Shown here: one piece after another, positions 33,111-43,127 of the stretch
How positions within the stretch are numbered: the stretch's first letter is position 1
How the letters are laid out: each line of letters opens with the position of its first letter
Assembly (NCBI RefSeq): GCF_002575655.3
Contig: NC_053036.3
Span: 644,450,736 to 644,514,735 of the forward strand
Reading direction: 5' to 3'
Source of the DNA: Aegilops tauschii subsp. strangulata
Taxonomy: Eukaryota > Streptophyta > Magnoliopsida > Poales > Poaceae
Length of the DNA stretch: 64,000 nt
Translations under genes and position numbers: made by a program
Notes under the pieces: model-generated
What the model was told of the DNA's origin: nothing
The model's database searches: none
What the model saw: the letters and a program-made list of their open reading frames with translations, nothing else

Positions 33111-33570
33111 TGAATGGGCTGTGGTACAGTGGTGGATGAGCAGTCTACTTGTTTCTAGGGGAGGTGGGAGGGGTAGATGCGGCCGCAGAAGCAGATCCGG
33201 CGAGGTGGACGCCGCTGGCAGTGAATGGGCTCTGGTACGCCGGTGGATGAGCAGTCTAGGGTTTCGAGAGGGGAGGGGAGAAAGGCCCATGAAGTATAGA
33301 CGGCGTGATGTGAGATGCTCTGGTGCTGTGGAGTTAGTCATTTTTGCGGGAGGGGGAGAGGAAATGGGGGTGCCGTGTAGTGGGGGGAACCGGAAGTTAC
33401 CAAAGCAGCCCCGACCTATTATGTAGATGAGGGCGGTATTGTAACTGTTGGTCTCCGTGCACCAAGGACAAAAGGGGAATTTCGCATGGTAAAGACTAAG
33501 GTGGCGAAATTTTAGAAGGAGGCGGGAGATTTTGCCGCCCGCGGGATCGTTCGTATCCAGTTTCAACTAA

Positions 33571-34680
33571 TTTTGGACCGTGCTAGCGGGAAGGTCATGC
33601 GAGACTGTGTACACGGGGCACGCGCCAGCATTTAATAACTGGTGTGTCCACCCCAGAAAAAAAGACAATAACGCGGGATGATGCGCCGATAACTTGGACG
33701 TTCACACGGGCGCGGCCAATCGTACGGGTGTAGTGGCGCGTTCACAAAAAAAGGGATCAAACGCTCAGCCTATGTATTTCTCGTGTAAATAGATAATTTA
33801 GTGCAATTGGTTATTTACTTTAAACATAATGCATTGACGTGTTAGTGTAGAGGCGCACAAAAAGGAGTCCGCTACTTAAAAGTGTTACCTCATATGATTA
33901 CATAGCCTCCATTTCATAAATTGCGTACCCGTTGAATTCATATATGAATATTACATATATTACTTCATAATAGAACCTTAAATCATCCGAGACTAATGGT
34001 TTTGAATGCAAGAGTAACAATGGTGCATGTACATGATAGCTACATTGGTTGTTTGAAGAAACATCACTGTAACTTTGGCATGCACAACTGAAAAGGTTTA
34101 TTTAAATAGAAAAAAATGTGATATGTGAGTGTCCAATCTTTATAGCGTTGAATCGATATTGTACCTTTGGCCACGATACGAAGTAGATATTGATTTATGT
34201 TCAAGCGATGCACGCCCATGATCGCTAGATAGTGTTACGTGAATGAATTGTGCAATCTCTCTCACACGCATACATATCTCATTTCCCTGTGGTCATCGGA
34301 ATCACACACACGCACTTCATGTATTTCTCTCCCTCCATCAAGGTTAGAATTTGTCTTTCTACCCCATCCTACAAGTCTCTCACACAGAAACACACACGCT
34401 CTCTCTGTCGAACACGCCCACCCCTTTAATTCCGCCCACCCACAGCCACTAATGTCTCAAAGTATAATAATGTCTCTCACACATATGCCTAAGGTTAACT
34501 CGAGTTCCGGAACCATATGAATACATACAATGGGATTCCAACAGAGCACCTTTTGTTTTCCGGCACTTGCATGCACAGAATTTTGTTTTTATCTTCGTGA
34601 TGCTTTAAGTATGCCTCGCACAAATGCTATCTACCTATCCCTTAATATAGCTAGATATGTGTCACACAAACTCCTTCTAC
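33571..34680. other. Intergenic region, no gene recognised
   Basis: Mostly AT-rich. There is a CA/CT-rich stretch at 34255-34450. Nothing else was recognised. Confidence 0.4.
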
Positions 34681-34683
34681 CTA

Positions 34684-34930
34684 CTAGCAAGATGCCCATG
34701 CGTTGCACCGAACATCAAGATGCATTTGTATGAGTAGTTTATCTTGTGGGAGAAAAGGGTGAACGAGGGAATGCCTTCTTTGCAAATGCGTAGAGGGGTG
34801 TGGGTATCTTTTTGCAAAATTGCCACAGTTTCCTTCCTATCCGTCGGATATAAATCGGATGGCCTATATTGCAGGATGGCAGGAACACCATCATCACCAA
34901 CTCTGTTTTTATAAGAGTAGGGATATGTAA
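34684..34930 (-). mobile_element. Helitron-type 3' end and adjoining fragment (first of a pair)
   Basis: On the minus strand the sequence ends GGTGCAACGCATGGGCATCTTG then CTAG before a T, the layout of a Helitron 3' end (short hairpin, then CTRR, inserted before T). The adjoining 245 bp are repeated at 35579-35804. The 5' end was not identified, and no helicase is present. Confidence 0.5.
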
Positions 34931-34940
34931 GTGTCACTGC

Positions 34941-35390
34941 CCCCCCCCCCCCCCGCCCCCCCCGACACCCACACCCACACCCACACAACCACACACACAC
35001 ACTTCCCAACGCCGAAGGAGTAGGGTGACACCTCGATCTTGATACTAATCTATCGACTGGCTTCTCTCTCAAACACACACACACGCACACACACTACCCG
35101 ACACCGAAGGAGTAGGGCGGCACCTCGATCTTGATAGTAATCTATCTACTCCTCTTTCAAACACACACACGCATACACACACACTCGCTAGTTGTGCCTC
35201 TGTGCCTACCGCGCACACTCTTGATACGTCTTTCTCTCCCTCCCCCTCCCCCCACCCCAACAATGACAGCAGAAGGGTGACAACTCAATCTGATCGTAAT
35301 CTGTCAATTGGTTTCTCTCTCAAACATTGTGTCTCTGTGCCTCGCTCAGTAGCCCCCTCGATATGTAGACTTCTCGCACGCGCACAGCTG
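34941..35390. repeat. C-runs, CA microsatellites and degenerate tandem units
   Basis: A C15-G-C8 run at 34940-34963 and several CA tracts. At least three units of about 110-160 bp share the phrase GGAGTAGGGTGACACCTCGATCTTGAT-like followed by TCTCTCAAACACACAC (about 34995, 35100, 35265). No gene. Confidence 0.7.
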
Positions 35391-35578
35391 TAGTGACGAT
35401 GACGCTGAACCCAGTGTGCCTCGTTTTTACCGGCCTCATGTGATAGTTTTCACCCTGTTTTCTGTTAATTAACAAGGCAACCTTTTCTTTGTTACTACTA
35501 GTGAATCCGAAATCATTCGGGGCAGACATAAAATATATCACTTCAACCCAATTATCGCAGTAACTATTTTAAAAGAAA

Positions 35579-35804
35579 CTAGCTAGATGCCTGTGCGTTG
35601 CACGGAAAATCAAGATGCATTTGTATGAGTAGTTTATCTTGTGAGAGAAAAGGATGAACGAGGGAAGACCGTATTTGCGAACGTGGAGAGGGGTGTGGGT
35701 AATTTTTTGCAAAATTGCCATAGTTTTCTTCCTATCCGTTAGATATAAATCCGATGGCCTATATTGCAGGATGGCACGTACACCATCATCACCAACTCTG
35801 TTTT
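35579..35804 (-). mobile_element. Helitron-type 3' end and adjoining fragment (second of the pair)
   Basis: On the minus strand CCGTGCAACGCACAGGCATCTAG ends in CTAG before T (35578), with a good GTGC-AAC-GCAC hairpin. The body matches 34684-34930 closely, including the CCTATATTGCAGGATGGCA stretch. It ends where the Stowaway MITE at 35808 begins. Confidence 0.55.
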
Positions 35805-35807
35805 CTA

Positions 35808-35969
35808 CTCCCTCCGTTCCTAAATATTTGTCTTTTTAGAGATTTCAACAAGTGACTACATATGGAGCAAAATGAGTGAATCTACACTCTAAAATATGTC
35901 TACATACACATCCGTATGTGGTAGTCCATTTGAAATCTGAAAAAGACAAATATTTAGGAACGGATGGAG
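35808..35969. mobile_element. Stowaway MITE
   Basis: 162 bp, CTCCCTCCGTTCCTAAATA at the left and TATTTAGGAACGGATGGAG at the right, flanked by TA (35806-35807, 35970-35971). A close relative stands at 39281-39442. Confidence 0.9.
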
Positions 35970-36583
35970 TATAAGAGTAGACATGGAGATATATCAGCAG
36001 CATGGTCTACAACAAAAATGTGCTGGACTGGTTAGCGCCGGATGCTCGCAACGCGATGACATGAGTTCGAATTCTGTCTTTAACTTTAGATTTTTATATT
36101 ATATATTACTTATTTAATATATACTTCTTTCGCTACTGTACTGACAGTGGAACCCACAGAGTACTTAGAATACAAGATTAAGGATGGACTTGTTTCTTTT
36201 TAACTTTTTGTACGAAGCTGTAGCCACCCTGCAAGTCACGTGTACACTGTACATGCAATTAACTTTTTATAGAGGGACAATCATACACGCAATTAACTCA
36301 AATGGATTGGATGTCACTCTATTATTTCTAGGATAAGAGCATCTCCAACAGCAGCCGGCAAATTTCCTCCCGTTTCCTTCCGCGGAGGACGACATCAAAC
36401 GCCAGCGGCATACATTTTCACAACTCTAACCAACCAGATGAAATTCGTGCAAACACGGACTGATTTCATATAAGCATGAAGGATTTCGCATAAAAAAGCC
36501 AGATCTTCATATAAACATGATGGATTTCATTACATTTACATGAACTAAGCGGTTCCAATCCGGCTATCTTGGTATAATTAATA

Positions 36584-36701
36584 CTCCCTCCGTCCGGAAA
36601 TACTTGTCCTAGAAATGGATGTATCTAGACTTATTTTAGTTATAGATACATACAATTTATCCATTCTTAGAACAAAAATTTCCCGCCAGCTGGAGAGGGA
36701 G
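36584..36701. mobile_element. Stowaway MITE, second family
   Basis: 118 bp, CTCCCTCCGTCCGGAAATAC at the left and CTGGAGAGGGAG at the right, flanked by TA (36582-36583, 36702-36703). The central ATGGATGTATCTAGAC is typical of this Stowaway group. It supplies the end of the minus-strand frame described next. Confidence 0.85.
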
Positions 36702-37075
36702 TACATAATCTAAATGGCCACCCGCAGATCCCTTTGTCTCCCTCATGTCCAGCAGACACTTTGCGGGGTCGACGAAGGTCCTCGGAAGAGACGAAGAAGC
36801 AAAGAAACCATCTGAATGCGCAGTCGTCGCCTCGGCGGTGGCCTTCATGGGACCCAAGTGGCGGCGGCCTCCCGTGTTCTACTTCTCCTCGATGATGGCG
36901 GCAGACACGGAGAAACTGGCCACCGACTCGTCGCTGTCCACGCACCCGGCTTCTGTCTCTGCCTGCATCGCGCTGCCGCAGGCACGGGAGGCGCGCCCAT
37001 AGACACGGGAGACGCGGTACGACGCGGCAGCGATGACGCCCGTACTGGTGTGCTCGCCGCCGTGCCGGCGTGGAG
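36657..37075 (-). pseudogene. Decayed protein-coding locus of unknown function, ended by a MITE
   Basis: A minus-strand frame of about 139 codons from near 37075 to 36657 is open but for one TAG (36879-36881). Its composition is protein-like and not repeat-like: GGEHTSTGVIAAASYRVSRV, then AETEAGCVDSDESVASFSVS, then after the stop FVDPAKCLLDMRETKGSAGG. The frame begins right after TTTAG, which could be a splice acceptor. A separate ATG upstream at about 37262 (MASEEPFSGILPGW) with a pyrimidine-rich leader could be a first exon. The last 15 residues and the stop lie inside the Stowaway MITE at 36584-36701. I do not recognise the family. Confidence 0.4.
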
Positions 37076-37757
37076 CAACTCGCCACTCCTCATCGAGCTA
37101 AACTGGAGCGGCGAGTTACTGAACCACGCGCCTGCTTGGGGCGGCAACTGGCTCCGTCGGGCCAAGCGAGGTTGGTGAAGCACCGAGCGGCCTCGCCCGT
37201 ATCTGGAGGGCTCGGCGGGCCACCCAGCCGGGTAATATGCCAGAGAACGGCTCCTCGGAAGCCATCGGAAGAGTGGAGAAATTGGTGAAGGCGGAGATGG
37301 GGGAGCGGCGGAGGGGTGCGATTCTTGCCCGCTGTCTGTCTGGCCTCGTGTAAATAGAGGGCGGACGGTAGGAGCTTGGCCGGCGTCTGGCCTCGTTTAA
37401 ACTGAGGGCGGACGGGAGGAGCTCGGCCGGTGTTGCGTTTACTTCCAGCCCGCTCATGAACGGACGTGTGGCCGGAGTAGGTTTCTTGGTTTGCATGCGG
37501 GTTTAACGGAGGGGTTTGATGGAGGCGAGGAGGCGTCTTCAGCCGGGTGTGCAGCGGGCGGCGCAATAGTACTATTCGACTTGACAGCGGGCGGTGCAGT
37601 TCCCGATACGGCTTTAATGCAGACGAGCGAGGGAGTAGCGGTTCCCGAAATGTTGAACGGCCAATGCATCCTCCTTCAATTAATGCATGAGGGAAGTAAT
37701 GGGAGGAGGACCGGGAAAAGAGGCTGCACGATGTGAATGCAATGCAGTTTGCCCTCA

Positions 37758-37763
37758 TATAAA
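37758..37763 (+). promoter_or_regulatory. TATA box of the gene at 37857
   Basis: TATAAA in the context CCTCATATAAAGGCGCC, about 95 bp before the presumed start codon. A CA-rich leader (CATCTCCACATCGTACGCACC) follows, as expected near a plant transcription start. Confidence 0.65.
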
Positions 37764-37856
37764 GGCGCCCCTCCATTCCAATGCATCTCCACATCGTACG
37801 CACCTAAGCATTTGCCCAAGCACCTACACTATGCCAAAAGAGCTCACTCCAGACCC

Positions 37857-38398
37857 ATGGCGGCGATGCGCGCGAGCGGCCAGCGGCTGTGCCAGATGGT
37901 CCACGACGTCGGCCTGCGGCATGGCATCGAGGATCGTCTCCAGACGGTGTTGGAGACCGGCTGGTGGATGGCCGCCGTCGACGCCAACTACGACTCTCAG
38001 TTGGACCAGATGATCGTTGCCACCACCAACAAGTTCACCGCCCTCAAGAAGCTCGCGGACGACATCGCCGTACTCCTCCAGCCCGCGCGCCCGGGCTCCT
38101 CATTGCCTGCCACCCTAATCAGCCTCCATGGCCGGAACCTCTTTCAAGCACTGGTGGCCCTGCGACTGCCCGCCGACGCCACGAAGAATGTCCACCTGGA
38201 GGTCGCGCTCGCCGCAAGGCGCCTCGCCCTGCAAAAATTCGTCGACCTACACATCCACGTGTACGAGCAAATCGTGTACATAGGTATCTACAAGGCCGGT
38301 AGGATGCTACGACGTTGGCCTTTCTCAACCGGCTGGAAGCCTTGGATGCCTTTGCTGAGAAGCACCTCGACCTTGCCACAAAAGCCGCCGCTCCTTAG
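37857..38398 (+). pseudogene. Unknown plant protein, single exon, one frameshift near the C-terminus
   Basis: From the ATG at 37857 (MAAMRASGQRLCQMVHDVGL) 148 codons run open, with GC-rich, codon-biased composition unlike the surroundings. The middle is helical (MIVATTNKFTALKKLADDIA, then EVALAARRLALQKFVDLHIH). Near 38301 a single base seems lost in AGGATG. In the next frame about 30 further codons with matching character follow (TLAFLNRLEALDAFAEKHLD) up to a TAG at 38396-38398. In the original frame translation runs on to 38624 into basic, unstructured sequence. A TATA box and leader are present. Either this is a recent pseudogene or the allele makes an altered C-terminus. The family is not recognised. 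Confidence 0.55.
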
Positions 38399-38860
38399 CC
38401 GCCGGTCGGTGGCCCGGCGCACTAAGTTTAGGAGGAGGAGGTCGTACGTTGATGGATGCATCTTTCTTCTTGCCTTCTGTAACCACCACTGCGATCGCAT
38501 CATCGTCGTGGCCTTAATTCTTATTGTGGTGTTGCATTGTCGTTCCAGTCAATACCGACATGTGCGATCCCTTTGCTTAATTATATGCATCACTGTAACT
38601 AGTACTCCATCCGTCAATTTATAAGTTGTGCTTACCTTTTCCATCAACTTCGTGCAACGCGCGGGCATCTTGCTAGAAACACTAGAACATGTCGGACCGC
38701 GTGTGACCAAACCGACGATGCGCCAACCTAGCTATTACGTACCCTGCTTATCTGGCGGAAATAGCCCCACCCTAGCGTTTCCAATCGTTATTTCTATCTA
38801 TCGATCGTGCCAAGGAGCAGAACCAAAATGTTACAATTTATACATGTTTCTCTACTCCTA

Positions 38861-39266
38861 CTCCTATACAAGACTCAGTTGTGTCTGCCATCCGTCGTTT
38901 CTGACCATTAGATCTGCATCTAACGACTGTGAGGTAAGTTGTGGCATTTTTGCAACAATAGCCCACTTCTCTGCTCCAATTTGCAGAAAACCCCTTATTA
39001 TCTTGAAAGCAACCACATCCCTCCCTCACCTCATCAAAACAGCCTGAGAAATATATACTCCTATAAAAGACTCAGTTGGTGATGGTGGTGTGTCTGCCAT
39101 ACGTCGTTTCTGACCATTAGATGTGCATCTAACGGCTGTGAGGTAAGTTGTGGCATTTTTGCAACAATAGCCCACTTCTCTGCTCCAATTTGCAGAAAAC
39201 CCCTTATTAACTTGAAAGCAACCACATCCCTCCCTCACCTCATCAAAACAGCCTAAGAAATATATT
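38861..39266 (+). repeat. Tandem duplication, unit about 200 bp
   Basis: Two units beginning CTCCTATAMAAGACTCAGTT (38861 and 39058), alike through GTGAGGTAAGTTGTGGCATT and CTTGAAAGCAACCACATCC. The second unit has an 11-13 bp GATGGTGGT-type insertion. The MITE at 39281 follows. Confidence 0.9.
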
Positions 39267-39280
39267 TTGAGTGAGAAGTA

Positions 39281-39442
39281 CTCCCTCCATTCCTAAATAT
39301 TTGTCTTTCTAGAGATTTTTCAATAAGTGACTACATACGGAGCAAAATGAGTGACTCTACACTTCAAAATATGTCTATATAATCCGTATGTGATAGTCCA
39401 TTTGAAATCTCTAAAAAGTCAAATATTTAGGAACGGAGGGAG
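39281..39442. mobile_element. Stowaway MITE
   Basis: 162 bp, CTCCCTCCATTCCTAAATA to TATTTAGGAACGGAGGGAG, flanked by TA at 39279-39280 and 39443-39444. Same family and length as 35808-35969. Confidence 0.9.
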
Positions 39443-39524
39443 TAATATATTAGGAGTATATCAAAACAAGAGTGATTTCTTTCAAGTTTGTGAACAAGTA
39501 CTACTATTCTACTACTTTGGATCC

Positions 39525-39550
39525 GTCGCAACGCACAGGCACATTGCTAG
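39525..39550 (+). mobile_element. Helitron-type 3' end
   Basis: GTCGCAACGCAC hairpin followed by AGGCACATTGCTAG and then T. Plus orientation; it probably ends the unit that contains the 38861-39266 duplication. No 5' end was identified. Confidence 0.45.
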
Positions 39551-40172
39551 TAAAAGGAAAAGGTCTGCCGCGTTCGCGTCGCACTCCCCCCCCCCCACAC
39601 GCCCGGGAATCGGGAGTACTCCACGGCCCGTCCGGCACGACACATAGCTTAGGGAAGGCGTGTTGCCCAGCATTTTCACTTTCATGTGGGACCGCCGTTG
39701 AGCAAACCGACTATTGGCAAACCGCACCCCGCCCGCCGCCGGGTTGGAAAACAGAAACGAGGGGAAGATCTAGCTGTAGCACGGAAGCCAAGAAATTTGG
39801 TGTCAGATGGGGCACGTTGATAGAGTAGGAGCATTCCATACTACTCTGCTCCTACTAGTACCAAGTTTGTACTATACAACTAGTACTACCACTATACAAC
39901 TAGTAGGTACGTGCACGGCACAACATCGTAGGAACAAAAAAGGGGAAGATCTTGTTTTGGGTGATTTATCTTTTTTTCTGTCAACGTAGTATGAATAATA
40001 TGATGTGGGGGGCACCCATGAAGCTTATGTGCTTTGGTTGCATGGCTACGAAAGGTTAGAGAAAAATAAATAGATAATGTGTTTAGAGTGCACTCCACTA
40101 AACATATATACTTTGGATCCATTGCAACGGGTCGGCACATCTATATCTATACCCCCTATAAAGTGTGTGAAT

Positions 40173-40907
40173 AACTTTGAAAGTTGGTCATTGGATGAAG
40201 CCAATCCGACGGTACAAAGATGGCAAATCCGAGCACTACTAGCCGTTGGATATCATCTACATTCCACCAGATTCTGCCACATGTAGAATCTAGAAGACTC
40301 CATGGTTGAACTTCATTCATGACTAACTTTGCCACAACTAAGCTTAGGCAAAGTGTGTCTGAAACAAAAAAATGTGGCTGACAAAATGGCCACCACAAGT
40401 GTGGCAAGATTTGGCAGGAAGTTGAGTCTATGACATGTGGACCATGTAGCTAGAAAAGTGTGGCAAGCCACAAGTGTAGCAATGAACCAAACACATGCCT
40501 GGTGTGTTTGGTAGGGTGTATGAAGGGTGCATGATCCCAAGAGTTCCCTTCTCGACCCATTTTTGGGTGTTTGGTAGAGTGTATGGAGGGTGCATGAGTC
40601 CACACTCGATTAGCACAAATACACTAGAAGCATGCATGAAGAGAGCATACATGAAGAGGGGTGTTGAGTTGAGCATGCATGAAGAGGGAACAACTATGTT
40701 GAGACGAGAACGCAACCAAACACACTTGTGGCATGCCTAAGCTTAGGCGTGGCAACCTTAGGCTGCAAACCAAACCATTACTTTGAAAGTTGGTTGTTGG
40801 ATGAAGCCAATCCGACGGTACAAAGATGGCAAATCCGAGCACTATTGGCCGTTGGATATCATCTATATTCCACCAGATTTTGCCACATGTAGAATCTAGA
40901 AGACTCC
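40173..40907 (+). repeat. Direct repeats of about 130 bp split by an inverted-repeat element
   Basis: The phrase from ACTTTGAAAGTTGG to GAATCTAGAAGACTCC occurs at 40173-40300 and again at 40781-40907 with few differences. The piece between (about 40301-40780) has inverted CTAAGCTTAGGC segments near both ends (40336 and 40738) and reads like a MITE or small DNA transposon. The outer repeats are far too long to be its target duplications. Confidence 0.55.
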
Positions 40908-40943
40908 ACATGTAGAAGCATAATGCATAAACCACCAGAATCT

Positions 40944-40973
40944 CATGCGTGCAATGCACGTGTACCTTACTAG
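40944..40973 (+). mobile_element. Helitron-type 3' end
   Basis: GCGTGCAATGCACG forms a good hairpin, then TGTACCTTACTAG and T. Plus orientation. Its upstream neighbour is the second copy of the 130-bp direct repeat, so both repeats may belong to Helitron-related sequence. Confidence 0.5.
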
Positions 40974-41104
40974 TAGTTGGTAGTAGTAAGAAACAAATTC
41001 CGGGTTTAGCACGAGCTCGTACTGTGGGAGCACCACAAGGCCTGCCGCAGGAGTTACATTTCCCTCTCGGGGCCCACGGGACCGAACTTCAGTGGCTTAG
41101 TGCC

Positions 41105-41345
41105 CGGCCTATGAGAGAAAGTACAATAAGGTGATGTAGGCGGGCTGTAAGACATTAAATATTATATTTTTGCTTAGTTGGACGAGAGAGAAGATGAAAG
41201 AGAAGAGAAGCGGGCTACTAGTTAACAGCCGGCTATAGCACGTGCTCCTGGGCATTTTATGAGAGAGCGAGGTGGGTCATGTAACAACAAAGTAGTACAT
41301 ATTAATATTCAACTATTGTACTTGCTGGCTACAAGCTTGGCTATA
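41105..41345. mobile_element. Possible MITE
   Basis: AT-rich, with GGCGGGCTGTAAGACATTAAA at the left, TTAGTTGGACGAGAGAGAAG within and GCTACAAGCTTGGCTAT at the right. This resembles a common grass MITE recalled from experience; no clean terminal repeat was established. Confidence 0.3.
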
Positions 41346-41807
41346 TGAAAATTCGATGGTGCGGGACGTGTGGTGTCATGGGTTCGTGCGGCGTCGTGGG
41401 AATCGTGTGTGGCTGTGGTAGAAACTTGATGATCGCCGCATCTAAGGTGGCCCACATGTCATGCACACAAAGGCAGAGGGGCGGTGCGACCGAGAGGGGT
41501 GAGGCGCACGTTGGGGGACGTGGTGCCGTGGGTTGGAGCGGCGTCGTGGGAATCGCGAGTGGCAGTGGATGAAACGTGATGGTCGCCATAGTTGAACTTC
41601 CATGGACAAGCTGTCATGTCTACGGACACATGCATTGCATACCGATCACTAGAAGGAGTAGTAGAGAAAGCTAGGCGGATGAATAGTTCCTTATAGTCAA
41701 GCGGACCCACGCTACTACTTGTTCCAAAGACATGCACACCATCGAAATAGTCCATCTATATCAATATACATAGAGAGGGAATATTTTTTTAGAAGAGAGG
41801 AAATAGT

Positions 41808-42533
41808 TCATCCATCCAGAATGCCCTGCTGCTGGTTCAACATCTTCTTCTTCTTCTTCTTCTTCTTCTTCTTCTTCTTCTTCTTCTCATTTTCTGTGGG
41901 AGACGGCTTCGCAACAAGCTCTCTGGACCTTGCAGCTATCTCGAAACTCACACGGGCATCGAGGGCAGCATATTTTATCTGCTCGTACGTCAAGGGATAA
42001 TTCTCCCATCCAGACGACCTTAATGCCAGCGTCTCGTCACCCTTCTGAAGATTTGTTCCTAGCACAAAATTTGCTATGTCGAATAGGGATGGTGTCGGTT
42101 TATCACAATCTTCTACATGAATTTTTATTCTGGTTTGTAGGTCAGCGATGCTTTTCAAATCAAGGTTGTACGGCTCCAACTTCTGTTTGTCCCCTGCGAT
42201 GGCTGCCCCACAGAAGTATATGTCCTCCCGAGACAAGAAATCGTGAAGCTCGCCTAGTATGGAGGGCGCGTGTATGATGTGGTACACCAAAACATCATCT
42301 TCGAGGCACAGCTGAAGGACAGCGGCGCGTTGGATCTTCCCAGTGGCACGCTCCATGTACTCTGCGTCGAGACCGATGACATTCATCTCCACCTTTTGGA
42401 GGGAGTTGGATACATTGTTGATCCACTTCCGAACTACCCTTGGGTGGTTGGTGACTGTGGCAACTATGCTCAACGAGCCTTCGACGAGGACATGTTGGAC
42501 GCTAAAAACCTGCATCTCGATCTCTTTCGCCAT
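41808..42533 (-). CDS. DEDDy 3'-5' exonuclease domain protein (WRN-exonuclease-like)
   Basis: A single-exon frame of 241 residues from the ATG at 42533. The exonuclease motifs can be read: motif I VIGLDAEYME (D56, E58), motif II around FCGAAIAGDKQKLE (D115) and motif III YAALD (Y188, D192), the DEDDy arrangement of the RNase D/WRN group. Such proteins bind two metal ions and trim nucleic acids from the 3' end. The domain fills residues 45-205. Beyond it lies a tail of 14 consecutive lysines (217-230) encoded by the trinucleotide repeat, then a short end MLNQQQGILDG. No helicase part is present, as usual for the small plant members. A TATA box stands about 75 bp upstream on the minus strand. 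All catalytic residues are kept. Confidence 0.85.
   Translation of the reverse strand: MAKEIEMQVFSVQHVLVEGSLSIVATVTNHPRVVRKWINNVSNSLQKVEMNVIGLDAEYMERATGKIQRAAVLQLCLEDDVLVYHIIHAPSILGELHDFLSREDIYFCGAAIAGDKQKLEPYNLDLKSIADLQTRIKIHVEDCDKPTPSLFDIANFVLGTNLQKGDETLALRSSGWENYPLTYEQIKYAALDARVSFEIAARSRELVAKPSPTENEKKKKKKKKKKKKKKMLNQQQGILDG
41844..41887 (+). repeat. (TTC)n microsatellite inside a coding region
   Basis: 44 bp of CTT repeats, read on the minus strand as AAG codons for 14 lysines in the exonuclease-like protein. Length changes in steps of three would keep the frame. Confidence 0.95.
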
Positions 42534-42607
42534 TTGGAACTGCTGGACCGGAGGGCTATGGTTTGGAGAATTAGGATTAGATGGCTAATCTAACTGAAGA
42601 AGATGAT

Positions 42608-42615
42608 TATTTATA
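42608..42615 (-). promoter_or_regulatory. TATA box of the exonuclease-like gene
   Basis: TATAAATA on the minus strand in the context CCCCTATAAATAATC, about 75 bp before the ATG at 42533. Confidence 0.65.
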
Positions 42616-42904
42616 GGGGCTTCGGAATTACTCTAGGAGGATGTGAAGAGGTTAAAACAATGTGAATGCAGTGTGGTTTGGATGCAAATGAAGATCAAGG
42701 AGTAGTGAAAAAGCCGAGGAAAATCGGTTCCCGATGGAGAAGTAAATGGGAGAAGTTATGCGCAAGCATGAGGAGAGGTGCGGTGGTTTGACTGCTGCGT
42801 GCAATGGATTGGACGGGCTCTTCGGTTGCCTTTTCTCTCTCCCACGTGCACAGAGTGGCCCACTTGCATGCTGTAGTTTATTGCTGGAGTCGGGCTGCAG
42901 CTGC

Positions 42905-43127
42905 TGGTATGATCATGTATATAGGTATCACGTCTGTGACAAGTAGACCGACTCCTGCCTGCATCTACTACTATTACTCCACACATCGACCGCTATCCAG
43001 CATGCATCTAGAGTATTAAGTTCATAAAAACAGAGTAACGCTTTAAGCAAGATGACATGATGTAGAGGGATAAACTCATGCAATATGATATAAACCCCAT
43101 CTTTTTATCCTCGATGGCAACAATACG
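42905..43127 (-). repeat. Orphan LTR fragment of the E1/E2 family
   Basis: About 223 bp from GGTATGATCATGTATATAGG to CGATGGCAACAATAC match the internal part of the E2 LTRs (20579-20800 and 26822-27040). Neither LTR end nor internal element sequence adjoins it, and no target duplication is visible. It lies between the exonuclease-like gene and E3. Confidence 0.85.

Larger units (their letters stand above)
18946..33570. mobile_element. CACTA DNA transposon, left terminus present, right terminus not found
   Basis: Starts CACTACAAAAAAAAG at 18946, the classic CACTA terminus, preceded by GTA as possible 3-bp target duplication. A terminal inverted pair (ACACTTCCGTGATGAT at 18960 and ATCATCACGGAAGTGT at about 19088) and many GGCCCGTTTACGGCCC-type subterminal repeats follow. 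E2 is inserted at 20124. To the right of E2 the subterminal repeats resume (27954-28080), followed by spliced minus-strand exons and minisatellites. The right limit is an estimate: no ...TTTTTGTAGTG terminus and no remaining E1 LTR were seen, so the right end was deleted or rearranged. No transposase domain was recognised. Confidence 0.65.

Noticed and set aside
32886..33566. Minus-strand frame of 226 codons
   Set aside because: It is rich in Ser, Pro, Leu and Arg and follows the degenerate tandem repeat; it may be leader or low-complexity coding but cannot be supported as a gene.
38604..38640. Fifth Stowaway MITE at TACTCCATCCGTCAATTTATAAG
   Set aside because: Only one end is recognisable; no inverted partner within 300 bp.
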